From Bacillus cereus (GTDB lineage: Bacteria; Bacillota; Bacilli; Bacillales; Bacillaceae_G), in NCBI RefSeq assembly GCF_002584535.1, contig NZ_NUOT01000024.1, positions 146,398-210,397 on the forward strand: 64,000 bases of DNA, written 5' to 3'. The translations under genes were made by a program, and so were the position numbers. This document shows, one piece after another, positions 55,660-64,000 of this stretch. The notes under the pieces were generated by a model. The model made no database searches, had not been told where the DNA came from, and worked only from the letters and a program-made list of their open reading frames with translations. How positions within the stretch are numbered: position 1 is the stretch's first letter; every line of letters starts with the position of its first letter.

Positions 55660-56943
55660 ATGGTAGCCGAAAAGGGAGCTCAAACACAAACACAACAGAG
55701 GGAACAACATTTTGAATTATTAAATTCAACACAAATTGTTATTAATGAAGCCCTAGAAAAGTTGGGTTATCCAAACGAGGTATATGAATTACTTAAAGAA
55801 CCAATTCGTATGATGACAGTGAAAATTCCAGTTCGTATGGATGACGGGACTGTTAAAATATTTACAGGATATCGCGCGCAGCACAATGATGCTGTTGGTC
55901 CAACGAAAGGTGGAATTCGCTTCCATCCAAACGTAACAGAAAACGAAGTGAAAGCACTTTCTATTTGGATGAGTTTAAAATGTGGTATTGTAGATTTACC
56001 ATACGGTGGAGGTAAAGGTGGTATCGTTTGTGATCCGCGAGAAATGTCTTTCCGTGAATTAGAAAGATTAAGTCGTGGGTATGTACGAGCAATTAGCCAG
56101 ATTGTTGGTCCAACAAAAGATATTCCTGCTCCAGATGTATTTACAAACTCGCAAATTATGGCATGGATGATGGATGAATATAGCCGCATCGATGAATTTA
56201 ATTCACCTGGATTTATTACAGGTAAACCGCTTGTATTAGGTGGATCTCATGGGCGTGAAACAGCGACTGCGAAAGGTGTAACAATCTGTATTCGCGAAGC
56301 TGCGAAAAAACGTGGCATCGAAATTAAGGGCGCTCGCGTTGTTGTTCAAGGATTTGGGAACGCGGGTAGTTTCCTAGCTAAATTTATGCATGATGCTGGT
56401 GCGAAAGTAATTGCAATTTCTGATGCTTACGGTGCATTACATGATCCAAATGGATTGGACATCGACTACTTGCTAGATCGCCGCGACAGCTTCGGAACGG
56501 TAACGAAATTGTTTAATAATACAATTTCAAACAAAGAGCTGTTAGAACTTGATTGTGATATTTTAGTTCCAGCTGCAATTGAGAACCAAATTACAGAAGA
56601 GAACGCTGCAGATATTAAAGCGAAAATTGTTGTAGAAGCAGCAAATGGTCCAACTACATTAGAAGCAACTAAGATTTTAACAGAACGTGGTATTTTACTT
56701 GTTCCTGACGTATTAGCAAGTGCTGGTGGTGTTACTGTATCATACTTCGAATGGGTACAAAATAACCAAGGTTACTACTGGTCAGAAGAAGAAGTAGAAC
56801 AACGTTTAGAAAAAGTAATGGTAAGATCATTCGATTCTATTTATGAAACATCACAAGTTCGTAAAGTGAACATGCGTTTAGCAGCGTATATGGTTGGTGT
56901 ACGCAAAATGGCAGAAGCTAGCCGCTTTAGAGGTTGGGTATAA
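55660..56943 (+). CDS. gudB: NAD-specific glutamate dehydrogenase GudB/RocG
   Basis: 427 residues. Catalytic domain with GPTKGGIRFHP, the lysine motif LPYGGGKGGIVCDP and APDVFTNSQ; Rossmann domain with VVQGFGNAGSFLAKF. It deaminates glutamate to 2-oxoglutarate. The segment NEVKALSIWMSLK has a single VKA. The laboratory B. subtilis GudB is inactive because this short segment is duplicated, so the enzyme here should be active. AGGGGG precedes the ATG. Confidence 0.95.
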   Translation: MVAEKGAQTQTQQREQHFELLNSTQIVINEALEKLGYPNEVYELLKEPIRMMTVKIPVRMDDGTVKIFTGYRAQHNDAVGPTKGGIRFHPNVTENEVKALSIWMSLKCGIVDLPYGGGKGGIVCDPREMSFRELERLSRGYVRAISQIVGPTKDIPAPDVFTNSQIMAWMMDEYSRIDEFNSPGFITGKPLVLGGSHGRETATAKGVTICIREAAKKRGIEIKGARVVVQGFGNAGSFLAKFMHDAGAKVIAISDAYGALHDPNGLDIDYLLDRRDSFGTVTKLFNNTISNKELLELDCDILVPAAIENQITEENAADIKAKIVVEAANGPTTLEATKILTERGILLVPDVLASAGGVTVSYFEWVQNNQGYYWSEEEVEQRLEKVMVRSFDSIYETSQVRKVNMRLAAYMVGVRKMAEASRFRGWV

Positions 56944-56963
56944 TAGAACGGAAAGTTTAGAGA

Positions 56964-56999
56964 GAACGTGGTTTCCTTTTGAGGGAACCACGTTTTTTA
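56964..56999 (+). terminator. Terminator of gudB
   Basis: The stem GAACGTGGTTTCC / GGGAACCACGTTT with a T-run. Confidence 0.92.
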
Positions 57000-57065
57000 T
57001 TGGAATATATAATAGGGATTAAAATATTATTTTCAAAATGGATGTACGATTATAAAAAATAAAAA

Positions 57066-57101
57066 AGAACACTTGTTCCTACAGAACGTTTGTGCTATAC
57101 T
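57066..57101 (+). promoter_or_regulatory. Promoter with a LexA/DinR-like box
   Basis: TTGTTC (57073-57078), 17 bases and TATACT (57096-57101) form a sigma-A promoter. AGAACACTTGTTCC (57066-57079) overlaps the -35 and has the perfect half-sites GAAC-N4-GTTC of the bacillus SOS box CGAACRNRYGTTYC. A weaker half-match, AGAACGTTTGTGCT, follows at 57083-57096. Confidence 0.6.
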
Positions 57102-57146
57102 TTCCTTAGATAAACAAAACGGAAACAAAATAAGGAGAGATAAATA

Positions 57147-57380
57147 ATGAAAATCATAGCAGACCAAAGACTTATGATGCCAACAGATGTTATGAAACGG
57201 GTAGAGGTTTTACGAAAAAAAGATGTGAAACGTTCATCTTTGTTACAATCTGTGAATAAATTTTTCGGTTTAGATACTAAAGAAGATCGTGTTTGGTTTT
57301 ATGGGTTTTATGGAACAGCTGTAAGTATTTTATTATTTATGGTGTTTACTTCAAACATTTTTGATTTTCTCTTTGCGTAA
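57147..57380 (+). CDS. Small single-helix membrane protein, possibly SOS-controlled
   Basis: 77 residues; AAGGAGAG precedes ATG. A basic cytosolic N-terminus (DVMKRVEVLRKKDVKRSSLL) and one C-terminal membrane helix (about 55-74) ending just inside the stop. No family recognised. Located between gudB and the amidase gene, where B. subtilis has no counterpart that I know. The LexA-like promoter suggests induction by DNA damage. Confidence 0.7.
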   Translation: MKIIADQRLMMPTDVMKRVEVLRKKDVKRSSLLQSVNKFFGLDTKEDRVWFYGFYGTAVSILLFMVFTSNIFDFLFA

Positions 57381-57459
57381 AGAAATGTGCTATATAGATA
57401 TTGAGGTCGAATACATATATAAGGAAGAAAGGTAATTTTCTAGAGCGGAGTTGATAGAC

Positions 57460-57990
57460 ATGGTTATGTTCCCTATAGAGCGGAATTATATTGGGTACGG
57501 AAGCTCACGGCCAGGAATTCGCCTTTCGAAGGTGAAATTTATTGTAAGTCATGATACGGGGAATCCTGGGAGCAACGCGATAGGAAATCGTGATTACTTT
57601 AACGAAGTACAACCAAAGGCATCGGCGCATACTTTTATAGATGATAGGACCATTTTAGAAATTATCCCAATTGATGAGGTAGCGTATCACGTAAGATATA
57701 GTGTACCAACGGATAATGATTTGTTTGGTTATGATGCGAACAAAGCAGCGATTGGTGTTGAAATGTGTTATGGAGGTAATGTTAATTTTTGGGATTCTTA
57801 CACGCGGTTTACATGGTACCATGCCTATTTATGTCATACATTCAATCTAAATCCTAAAAAGGATATTGTATCTCATAAAACGCTTGATCCTACGAGAAAA
57901 ATTGATCCAGAAAATGTATTAGGGCAACAAGGAATAAGTTTTAGACAGTTTTTAGCGGACGTCTATCGAATGTACGTATCGTATAGATGA
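57460..57990 (+). CDS. N-acetylmuramoyl-L-alanine amidase (Amidase_2)
   Basis: 176 residues; ATG chosen with CGGAG ten bases upstream. Zinc-ligand motifs of the T7-lysozyme/PGRP fold: FIVSHDTGNPGS, VGVEM-like IGVEMCYGG and VSHKTLDPTRKIDP. It lacks a signal peptide and any wall-binding domain, as phage-type or CwlA-type catalytic cores do. It should cut the amide bond between MurNAc and L-Ala if it reaches the wall. It could be a domesticated phage gene. Confidence 0.88.
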   Translation: MVMFPIERNYIGYGSSRPGIRLSKVKFIVSHDTGNPGSNAIGNRDYFNEVQPKASAHTFIDDRTILEIIPIDEVAYHVRYSVPTDNDLFGYDANKAAIGVEMCYGGNVNFWDSYTRFTWYHAYLCHTFNLNPKKDIVSHKTLDPTRKIDPENVLGQQGISFRQFLADVYRMYVSYR

Positions 57991-58026
57991 CAAATATATG
58001 AAAAATGAATACAATGAAGATAGGTG

Positions 58027-58052
58027 CCTACTGCTGAAAGTAGGTTTTTTCT
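58027..58052 (+). terminator. Terminator of the amidase gene
   Basis: The short stem CCTAC / GTAGG followed by six T residues. Confidence 0.7.
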
Positions 58053-58102
58053 TGTTTTATAATAAATAGAGATTGAAGCAGAAGACTAGGAGTGAACCGG
58101 GT

Positions 58103-59086
58103 ATGCAAAAAGAAACAGCTATTATAATCGGGGGCGGACCGTGTGGATTAGCAGCAGCGATTTCACTGCAGCAAGAAGGAATCAATCCACTAGTAATTGA
58201 AAAAGGAAATATTGTGAATGCAATTTATCATTATCCAACTCACCAAACTTTTTTTTCTTCTAGTGAAAAACTAGAAATTGGTGATGTTGCTTTTATTACA
58301 GAAAATCGTAAGCCAGTTCGTAATCAAGCGCTTGCTTATTATCGTGAAGTGGTAAAGCGTAAAGGAGTACGGGTAAATGCCTTTGAACGCGTAGAACAAG
58401 TGCAAAAAGATGGGAACTTTTTTAGAGTAAATACGACGAAGCGTGATGGGAACAAGGAGATATATACCGCAAAATATATTGTAGTGGCAACAGGGTATTA
58501 TGATAATCCAAACTATATGAACGTTCCTGGAGAAAACTTAGATAAAGTTTCCCATTATTTTAAAGAGGCACATCCATATTTTGATCGTGATGTAGTTGTA
58601 ATAGGAGGGAAAAACTCAAGTATAGATGCAGCGCTAGAACTTGTAAAAGCTGGAGCGCGTGTAACGGTGTTGTATCGTGGGGGGGAATATTCACCGAGTA
58701 TTAAGCCGTGGATATTACCTGAATTTGAAGCATTAGTACGTAATGGTGCAATTCAAATGCAGTTCCATGCTCACGTGAAAGAAATTACCGAACATACACT
58801 TACGTATACAAGTAAAGGAGAGGCATTTACAATTCAAAATGATTTTGTATTTGCGATGACAGGATACCACCCAGATCATAGTTTCCTAACAAAAATGGGA
58901 GTAGAAATTGATAAAGAAACAGGGCGTCCGATATTTACAGAAGAAACAATGGAAACGAATGTTGAGAATATCTTTATTGCGGGTGTTATTGCAGCGGGCA
59001 ATAATGCAAATGAAATTTTTATTGAGAATGGAAGATTTCATGGTGGAGCAATTACACAAACAGTTGTATCAAGAGAACAAAAATAA
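58103..59086 (+). CDS. ypdA: Bacillithiol disulfide reductase YpdA
   Basis: 327 residues; ATG after AGGAGTGAACC. FAD-binding GGGPCGLAAAIS at the N-terminus, NADPH-binding VVVIGGKNSSIDAAL in the middle and the C-terminal FAD motif ENIFIAGVI. No CxxC redox pair, as expected for this family. It reduces bacillithiol disulfide with NADPH in the cytoplasm. Position after gudB is conserved in bacilli. Confidence 0.92.
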   Translation: MQKETAIIIGGGPCGLAAAISLQQEGINPLVIEKGNIVNAIYHYPTHQTFFSSSEKLEIGDVAFITENRKPVRNQALAYYREVVKRKGVRVNAFERVEQVQKDGNFFRVNTTKRDGNKEIYTAKYIVVATGYYDNPNYMNVPGENLDKVSHYFKEAHPYFDRDVVVIGGKNSSIDAALELVKAGARVTVLYRGGEYSPSIKPWILPEFEALVRNGAIQMQFHAHVKEITEHTLTYTSKGEAFTIQNDFVFAMTGYHPDHSFLTKMGVEIDKETGRPIFTEETMETNVENIFIAGVIAAGNNANEIFIENGRFHGGAITQTVVSREQK

Positions 59087-59114
59087 GCTGTCGAATTTCG
59101 ACAGCTTATTTTTT
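59080..59114. terminator. Bidirectional terminator ypdA / ansA
   Basis: A near-perfect stem AAAATAAGCTGTCGAA / TTCGACAGCTTATTTT. Confidence 0.92.
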
Positions 59115-60087
59115 AATCCTGCATAAACATTTGTTGGATTTTGTCTTTAGAATCAGTACATTCTAAAGCAACAAGTAGTTTAATACGAGCTTTTTGGGCG
59201 TTTAAACCATATGTGAAAACAATACCCATATCTTTTAACTGTTTTCCCCCACCTTCATAGGAATATACATCTTGGACAATTCCGTTAAAGCATCGGGAAA
59301 CAAGAACAATTGGAATTCCTTTATTTATTAAGCGTTGCAAACTAGAGAGCGTTCGTGGTGGTAAATTACCTTGACCAAGTGCTTCAATTATGATCCCATC
59401 TACCGGTAGGCTTTCAATTGCTGTTAATAATGTATCATCCATACCAGCGTAAGCTTTTAACACAACGACATTTTTAGAAACTTGTCCGACTTCGTATGTT
59501 TCATGATGTACGAGAGCGTGATGGAAGACAACCCCGCGCTTTGTTACCATACCGATTGGTCCGTATTGAGGGCTTTGGAATGTTGCGACATTACTTGTAT
59601 GTGTTTTTGTTACATTTGTTGCACAGTGGATTTCGTCGTTCAACACGACAAGAACACCTTTTCCAAGTGCTTCGCTACTACTTGCAACCTTTACAGCGGA
59701 TAAAAAGTTATATAAACCGTCAGCGCCTAATTCGTTGCTAGAGCGCATTGCCCCCGTTACAACAATTGGAATGTTCGCTTGTACAGTTAAATCTAAAAAA
59801 TATGCAGTCTCTTCTAATGTATCTGTACCATGTGTAATGACAACACCATGGATGTCTTCATTTTTTACTCTTTCGTCAATGATGACTTGTAATTGTAACA
59901 TCTCACTAGGAGTCATATGAGGTGATGGAAGATGAAAGACATCTTCAACAATTAAATCAATATTACCCTCTAAATCAGGAATGAACTTTAAAAGAGGATT
60001 TTGTTTTCCAGGTTGTACAACCCCAGTTTCTTTATCTTCTTCCATTGCAATTGTTCCACCTGTGTGTAAAACTAGGATTTTTTTCAA
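59113..60087 (-). CDS. ansA: L-asparaginase
   Basis: 324 residues from a TTG start behind AAAGGGG. Both catalytic threonine motifs are present: LHTGGTIAM near the N-terminus and ITHGTDTLEET (about 83-93). There is no signal peptide, so it is a cytoplasmic AnsA-type enzyme. It hydrolyses asparagine to aspartate and ammonia. No aspartase gene is adjacent. Confidence 0.94.
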   Translation of the reverse strand: MKKILVLHTGGTIAMEEDKETGVVQPGKQNPLLKFIPDLEGNIDLIVEDVFHLPSPHMTPSEMLQLQVIIDERVKNEDIHGVVITHGTDTLEETAYFLDLTVQANIPIVVTGAMRSSNELGADGLYNFLSAVKVASSSEALGKGVLVVLNDEIHCATNVTKTHTSNVATFQSPQYGPIGMVTKRGVVFHHALVHHETYEVGQVSKNVVVLKAYAGMDDTLLTAIESLPVDGIIIEALGQGNLPPRTLSSLQRLINKGIPIVLVSRCFNGIVQDVYSYEGGGKQLKDMGIVFTYGLNAQKARIKLLVALECTDSKDKIQQMFMQD

Positions 60088-60291
60088 TGCTTATACCCCT
60101 TTCTAGTCGAAAAATACATTAAGAACATACCACGTTTTTGCTAGATTCGACAATGGAAATGTATAAAAGTTTGTATTAAAAATGAAAATAAAGTTAGCTA
60201 CTTTATATTTGAGATATATAGAAGTGAGAGGATTTTTAGTTTTGTATTGTAGGTTGTTGAAATGAATAAAAAAATGAGAAGAGGACATTTT

Positions 60292-60465
60292 TTGAAAAAA
60301 ATTGAGGGAGTTTTAATTCGTATAGTATTAGTTCAATTTATTTGTCTTTGCATTATTCAATTGCTTTTTATGCAAGAATCTACAGTGAAATATTTATCGA
60401 AAATTGTTTATTATGAAGGTGTTGTAGATAAAGGTATAACGAATGTTTTACAAGTGAATAAGTAG
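60292..60465 (+). CDS. ypfB: Small membrane protein YpfB (DUF5359)
   Basis: 57 residues from TTG behind GAAGAGGAC; an ATG ten codons earlier is possible. One membrane helix (about 8-26) with FLIxRxLxxQFxxL-like spacing, then an extracytoplasmic tail ending VDKGITNVLQ. Position and size match B. subtilis YpfB, next to cmk. Function unknown. Confidence 0.75.
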   Translation: MKKIEGVLIRIVLVQFICLCIIQLLFMQESTVKYLSKIVYYEGVVDKGITNVLQVNK

Positions 60466-60535
60466 TTTTCATTTTCTTCTAGTAAGGATTGTGCTACAAT
60501 AATTGAGGATTTAATCGACATGAAACAAGCGCAGA

Positions 60536-60565
60536 GAAGCAGGGGATTTGTACCTGCTTTTCATT
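60536..60565 (+). terminator. Terminator before cmk
   Basis: The stem GAAGCAGG / CCTGCTTT with a T-rich tail. Confidence 0.65.
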
Positions 60566-60597
60566 TTGTTTTACAAGTGAAAAAATGAGGTGTTACA

Positions 60598-61275
60598 ATG
60601 GATAAACGAATTTCAATTGCGATAGATGGTCCAGCGGCTGCTGGAAAGAGTACAGTTGCAAAGATTGTTGCGAAAGAACTTTCTTATGTGTATATTGACA
60701 CAGGTGCAATGTATCGTACACTTACATACGCTGCTCTTCAGCAAAATGTAGATATTGAGAATGAAGAAAGTTTAATGGAAGTTTTAAAAAATGTAAATAT
60801 AGAGTTTCAACAAGGTGAAAATACACAGCTAGTTTTCTTAAACAACCAGGATGTATCCGACGCGATTCGTACACCGGACGTAACAAATCGCGTATCAATT
60901 GTTGCTAAGCATCGTCTTGTTCGTGAAGAGATGGTACGTCGTCAACAAGCTCTAGCAGAAAAGGGCGGCGTAGTAATGGACGGGCGTGATATTGGTACGC
61001 ATGTGCTACCTAATGCGGAAGTGAAAATTTTTATGCTTGCTTCTGTTCAAGAAAGAGCTGAGCGGAGACATCTTGAAAACACGAAGAAAGGTTTCGCTTC
61101 TAGTTTAGAGCAACTGAAAAAAGAGATTGCTGAGCGTGATAAGTTGGATTCAGAGCGTGAAGTTTCTCCACTGAAAAAAGCGGATGATGCATTGGAATTA
61201 GATACAACTTCTTTATCAATTGAAGAGGTTGTCCGAGAAATCATGGATATTGTTTCTGTAGCATTTTCAAAATAA
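60598..61275 (+). CDS. cmk: Cytidylate kinase
   Basis: 225 residues with the P-loop [12 protein letters not shown] (about 11-22), [16 protein letters not shown] and the lid/CMP-binding [12 protein letters not shown]. It phosphorylates CMP and dCMP to the diphosphates. ATG follows GAGGTG. The order ypfB-cmk-ypfD-fni is as in B. subtilis. Confidence 0.97.
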   Translation: MDKRISIAIDGPAAAGKSTVAKIVAKELSYVYIDTGAMYRTLTYAALQQNVDIENEESLMEVLKNVNIEFQQGENTQLVFLNNQDVSDAIRTPDVTNRVSIVAKHRLVREEMVRRQQALAEKGGVVMDGRDIGTHVLPNAEVKIFMLASVQERAERRHLENTKKGFASSLEQLKKEIAERDKLDSEREVSPLKKADDALELDTTSLSIEEVVREIMDIVSVAFSK

Positions 61276-61305
61276 AGAAAGGGGGAATCCTCTTTCTTTT
61301 TTATT
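61275..61305 (+). terminator. Terminator of cmk
   Basis: An imperfect stem AAAGAAAG / CTTTCTTTT followed by T residues. Confidence 0.65.
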
Positions 61306-61618
61306 TTGAAAATATCAGTATAGTGAGACGCTTTCCTTGACAAATAAGTCAATTTGTAAGAAGTTAGTAAAAGAAGAGGAACTGTCAGAATATATTCGCT
61401 ATTATATTTTAAAACATACTTTATTCAAGGAGATTTTGCTGTATACTATTTATATAGGTTACTATATCTTCTATAAAGTGTAGGATAAACAATAGGTTGT
61501 TGTATGTATTAGAAGCGAGTATATGCTAAAACATTCTTATAACATGCAAATGAAAGCATTTGTTTTCATTTCGTGTATACATAAAAAAGCTTTGTCAATT
61601 CTGTAGGGAGGTATTTCC
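61306..61618. other. Leader region of ypfD
   Basis: A 310-base AT-rich gap. It has several promoter-like words (TTGACA at about 61338, TATACT at about 61442) but none pair at proper spacing. I see no RNA motif I can support. Confidence 0.4.
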
Positions 61619-62767
61619 ATGGTAGAGAAAATGAATGAAGAAGTTATGGATTCAAAAGTATTACAAGTGGGTGACGTTGTTACGGGTTCTGTAACAAAGG
61701 TTGAAGAAAAACAAGTTCTTGTAAATGTTGGATACAAAACAGATGGCGTTATTCCGATTAGTGAATTAGCTAACGTTCATATTGAAAAAGCGAGCGATGT
61801 TGTAGAATTAGACCAAACTCTGGAATTAAAAGTTATTAAATTAGAAGATGATGATCTTGTGTTATCGAAACGTGCTATTGATGCAGAAAAAGCATGGGTA
61901 GAGTTGCAAGAGAAATTCACTTCAGGTGAAGTGTTTGATGTTACTGTAAAAGATATTGTGAATGGTGGTTTAGTTGTGGACCTCGGTGTCCGTGGATTTA
62001 TTCCAGCTTCACTTGTAGAAATGCACTATGTAGAAGATTTTACTGATTATAAAGGAAAAACATTAGCGGTGAAAATCGTTGAATTAGATCGTGAAAAGAA
62101 TCGTGTTATTCTTTCACATAAAGCAGTTGTCGAACAAGAATTAGATTCGAAGAAAAAAGAAGCAATTTCTTCTTTAAAAGAGGGGGACGTTGTGGAAGGT
62201 ACAGTTCAACGATTAACTGACTTCGGTGCTTTTGTGAATGTTGGTGGCGTAGATGGTTTGGTACACATTTCACAAATTTCTCATGATCGTGTTGCACAGC
62301 CTTCTGATGTGTTAACACAAGGACAAGGTGTTAAAGTTAAAGTGTTATCAGTTGATGCAGATACGCAGCGTATTTCTTTATCGATTAAAGCAGCACAGCC
62401 AGGACCTTGGGAAAACGTTTCTGCTGAAGTTAAAGCAGGTGATATTCGAGAAGGTGTAGTGAAGAGAATTGTTACCTTCGGTGCTTTCGTTGAAATTTTA
62501 CCAGGTGTAGAAGGCCTTGTGCATGTATCACAAATTGCAAATCGTCATGTGAAAAACCCAAATGAAGTACTGGAAATGGGACAACAAGTGAAAGTGAAAA
62601 TACTTGAAGTGCATGCGGCAGAAAAACGAATTTCTTTAAGTATAAAAGAAGCTATTGAAGAAAATAATGAAACAGAAGATTATAGCCAATATGAGCCGAC
62701 TTCTGAATCTGCAACTTTCCAATTTAGTGATATTATTGGTGAACAACTGAAAAAATTAAAAAAATAA
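61619..62767 (+). CDS. ypfD: Ribosomal protein S1 homologue YpfD
   Basis: 382 residues with four S1 RNA-binding repeats (about 18-87, 105-170, 190-260 and 275-345; GAFVNVGGVDGLVHISQIS and GAFVEILPGVEGLVHVSQI are classical). Shorter than the six-repeat E. coli S1, as usual in Firmicutes. It may help translation initiation or mRNA handling, and is not essential in B. subtilis. GGGAGG precedes the ATG; fni follows by 12 bases. Confidence 0.95.
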   Translation: MVEKMNEEVMDSKVLQVGDVVTGSVTKVEEKQVLVNVGYKTDGVIPISELANVHIEKASDVVELDQTLELKVIKLEDDDLVLSKRAIDAEKAWVELQEKFTSGEVFDVTVKDIVNGGLVVDLGVRGFIPASLVEMHYVEDFTDYKGKTLAVKIVELDREKNRVILSHKAVVEQELDSKKKEAISSLKEGDVVEGTVQRLTDFGAFVNVGGVDGLVHISQISHDRVAQPSDVLTQGQGVKVKVLSVDADTQRISLSIKAAQPGPWENVSAEVKAGDIREGVVKRIVTFGAFVEILPGVEGLVHVSQIANRHVKNPNEVLEMGQQVKVKILEVHAAEKRISLSIKEAIEENNETEDYSQYEPTSESATFQFSDIIGEQLKKLKK

Positions 62768-63829
<1,062 letters not shown>

Positions 63830-63882
63830 TACACTCTTACATCAGGATTTTTCCATGGGCTATTTGTTAATTATAAGGTGAA

Positions 63883-63966
63883 ATGATTAATATATACACG
63901 AAACTTCAAGTTTCTAATCGTGTAGAAGCAATTAAGAAAGCGATGAAAATTGGTTTAATAACATAA
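63883..63966 (+). pseudogene. Truncated LuxR-type response regulator tail
   Basis: Only 27 codons: INIYTKLQVSNRVEAIKKAM, then KIGLIT and TAA. This is the recognition helix and C-terminus of a NarL/LuxR-family regulator. The frame has a stop just upstream, so the rest of the gene is missing. A chance AAGGTG precedes the ATG. Confidence 0.7.
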
Positions 63967-64000
63967 TGAACTTTGAGACGATGAAATGAAAAAACAGCCA

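Overview
The window is low-GC Firmicute DNA from a member of the Bacillus cereus group. The protein sequences, the start-codon use (many TTG and GTG starts behind GGAGG-type ribosome sites) and the dense rho-independent terminators all fit. The gene order fits too: liaIH-FSR, ypuI, a sod15-type superoxide dismutase, dacB-spmAB-rluB-resABCDE, and ribU-fer-ypbB-recQ-ypbDEG-mecB-gudB-ypdA-ypfB-cmk-ypfD-fni. It is a chromosomal core region with short accessory or decayed segments between core blocks. I saw no rRNA, tRNA, CRISPR array, intact insertion sequence or prophage.

Layout. 0-1.5 kb: the end of an NhaC-type antiporter and a GNAT acetyltransferase. 1.6-5.4 kb: the cell-envelope stress operon (LiaI-like protein, LiaH, LiaF, LiaS, LiaR) with a LiaR-type operator. 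5.4-10.6 kb: an orphan T-box leader, a 5'-nucleotidase, a methyltransferase, a lipoprotein, small membrane proteins and a frameshifted gene relic. 10.6-15.7 kb: flavohemoglobin with a CRP-type activator site at -41.5, a short Crp/Fnr regulator, a TauE permease and the Pit phosphate transporter with its DUF47 partner. 16-20.1 kb: a class A penicillin-binding protein, a secreted protein and a soluble PAS histidine kinase. 20.3-25.8 kb: a DUF72 protein, then a Fur-controlled alpha/alpha-toroid-like lipoprotein followed by a beta-propeller/di-heme MauG-type lipoprotein. This pair is the best candidate in the window for an undescribed system. 25.9-33.3 kb: a short tyrosine recombinase, an orphan sensor kinase, deoD with an IS605-like relic upstream, an anchored protein and mprF.

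33.5-45.6 kb: ypuI, sod15-type SOD, dacB-spmA-spmB (with a sigma-E-like promoter), rluB and the resABCDE cytochrome c maturation and redox-response cluster. 45.7-49.6 kb: cobalamin adenosyltransferase, an M23/LysM hydrolase, an FMN riboswitch with ribU, and ferredoxin with a Fur box in its promoter. 49.8-55.4 kb: ypbB-recQ-ypbD-ypbE-ypbG-mecB, with a broken small gene before mecB. 55.5-64 kb: gudB (cre site), a small membrane protein behind a LexA-like promoter, an amidase, ypdA, ansA, ypfB, cmk, ypfD and fni, ending in a truncated LuxR-type regulator tail.

Functional themes are envelope stress and modification (Lia, MprF, PBP, DacB), respiration and redox (ResA-E, Hmp, Fer, YpdA, SOD, the di-heme protein), iron control (three Fur boxes) and sporulation (SpmAB, DacB, a possible phosphorelay kinase). 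A degenerate interspersed repeat ending in TTTCACTTTAT recurs in at least five intergenic gaps.
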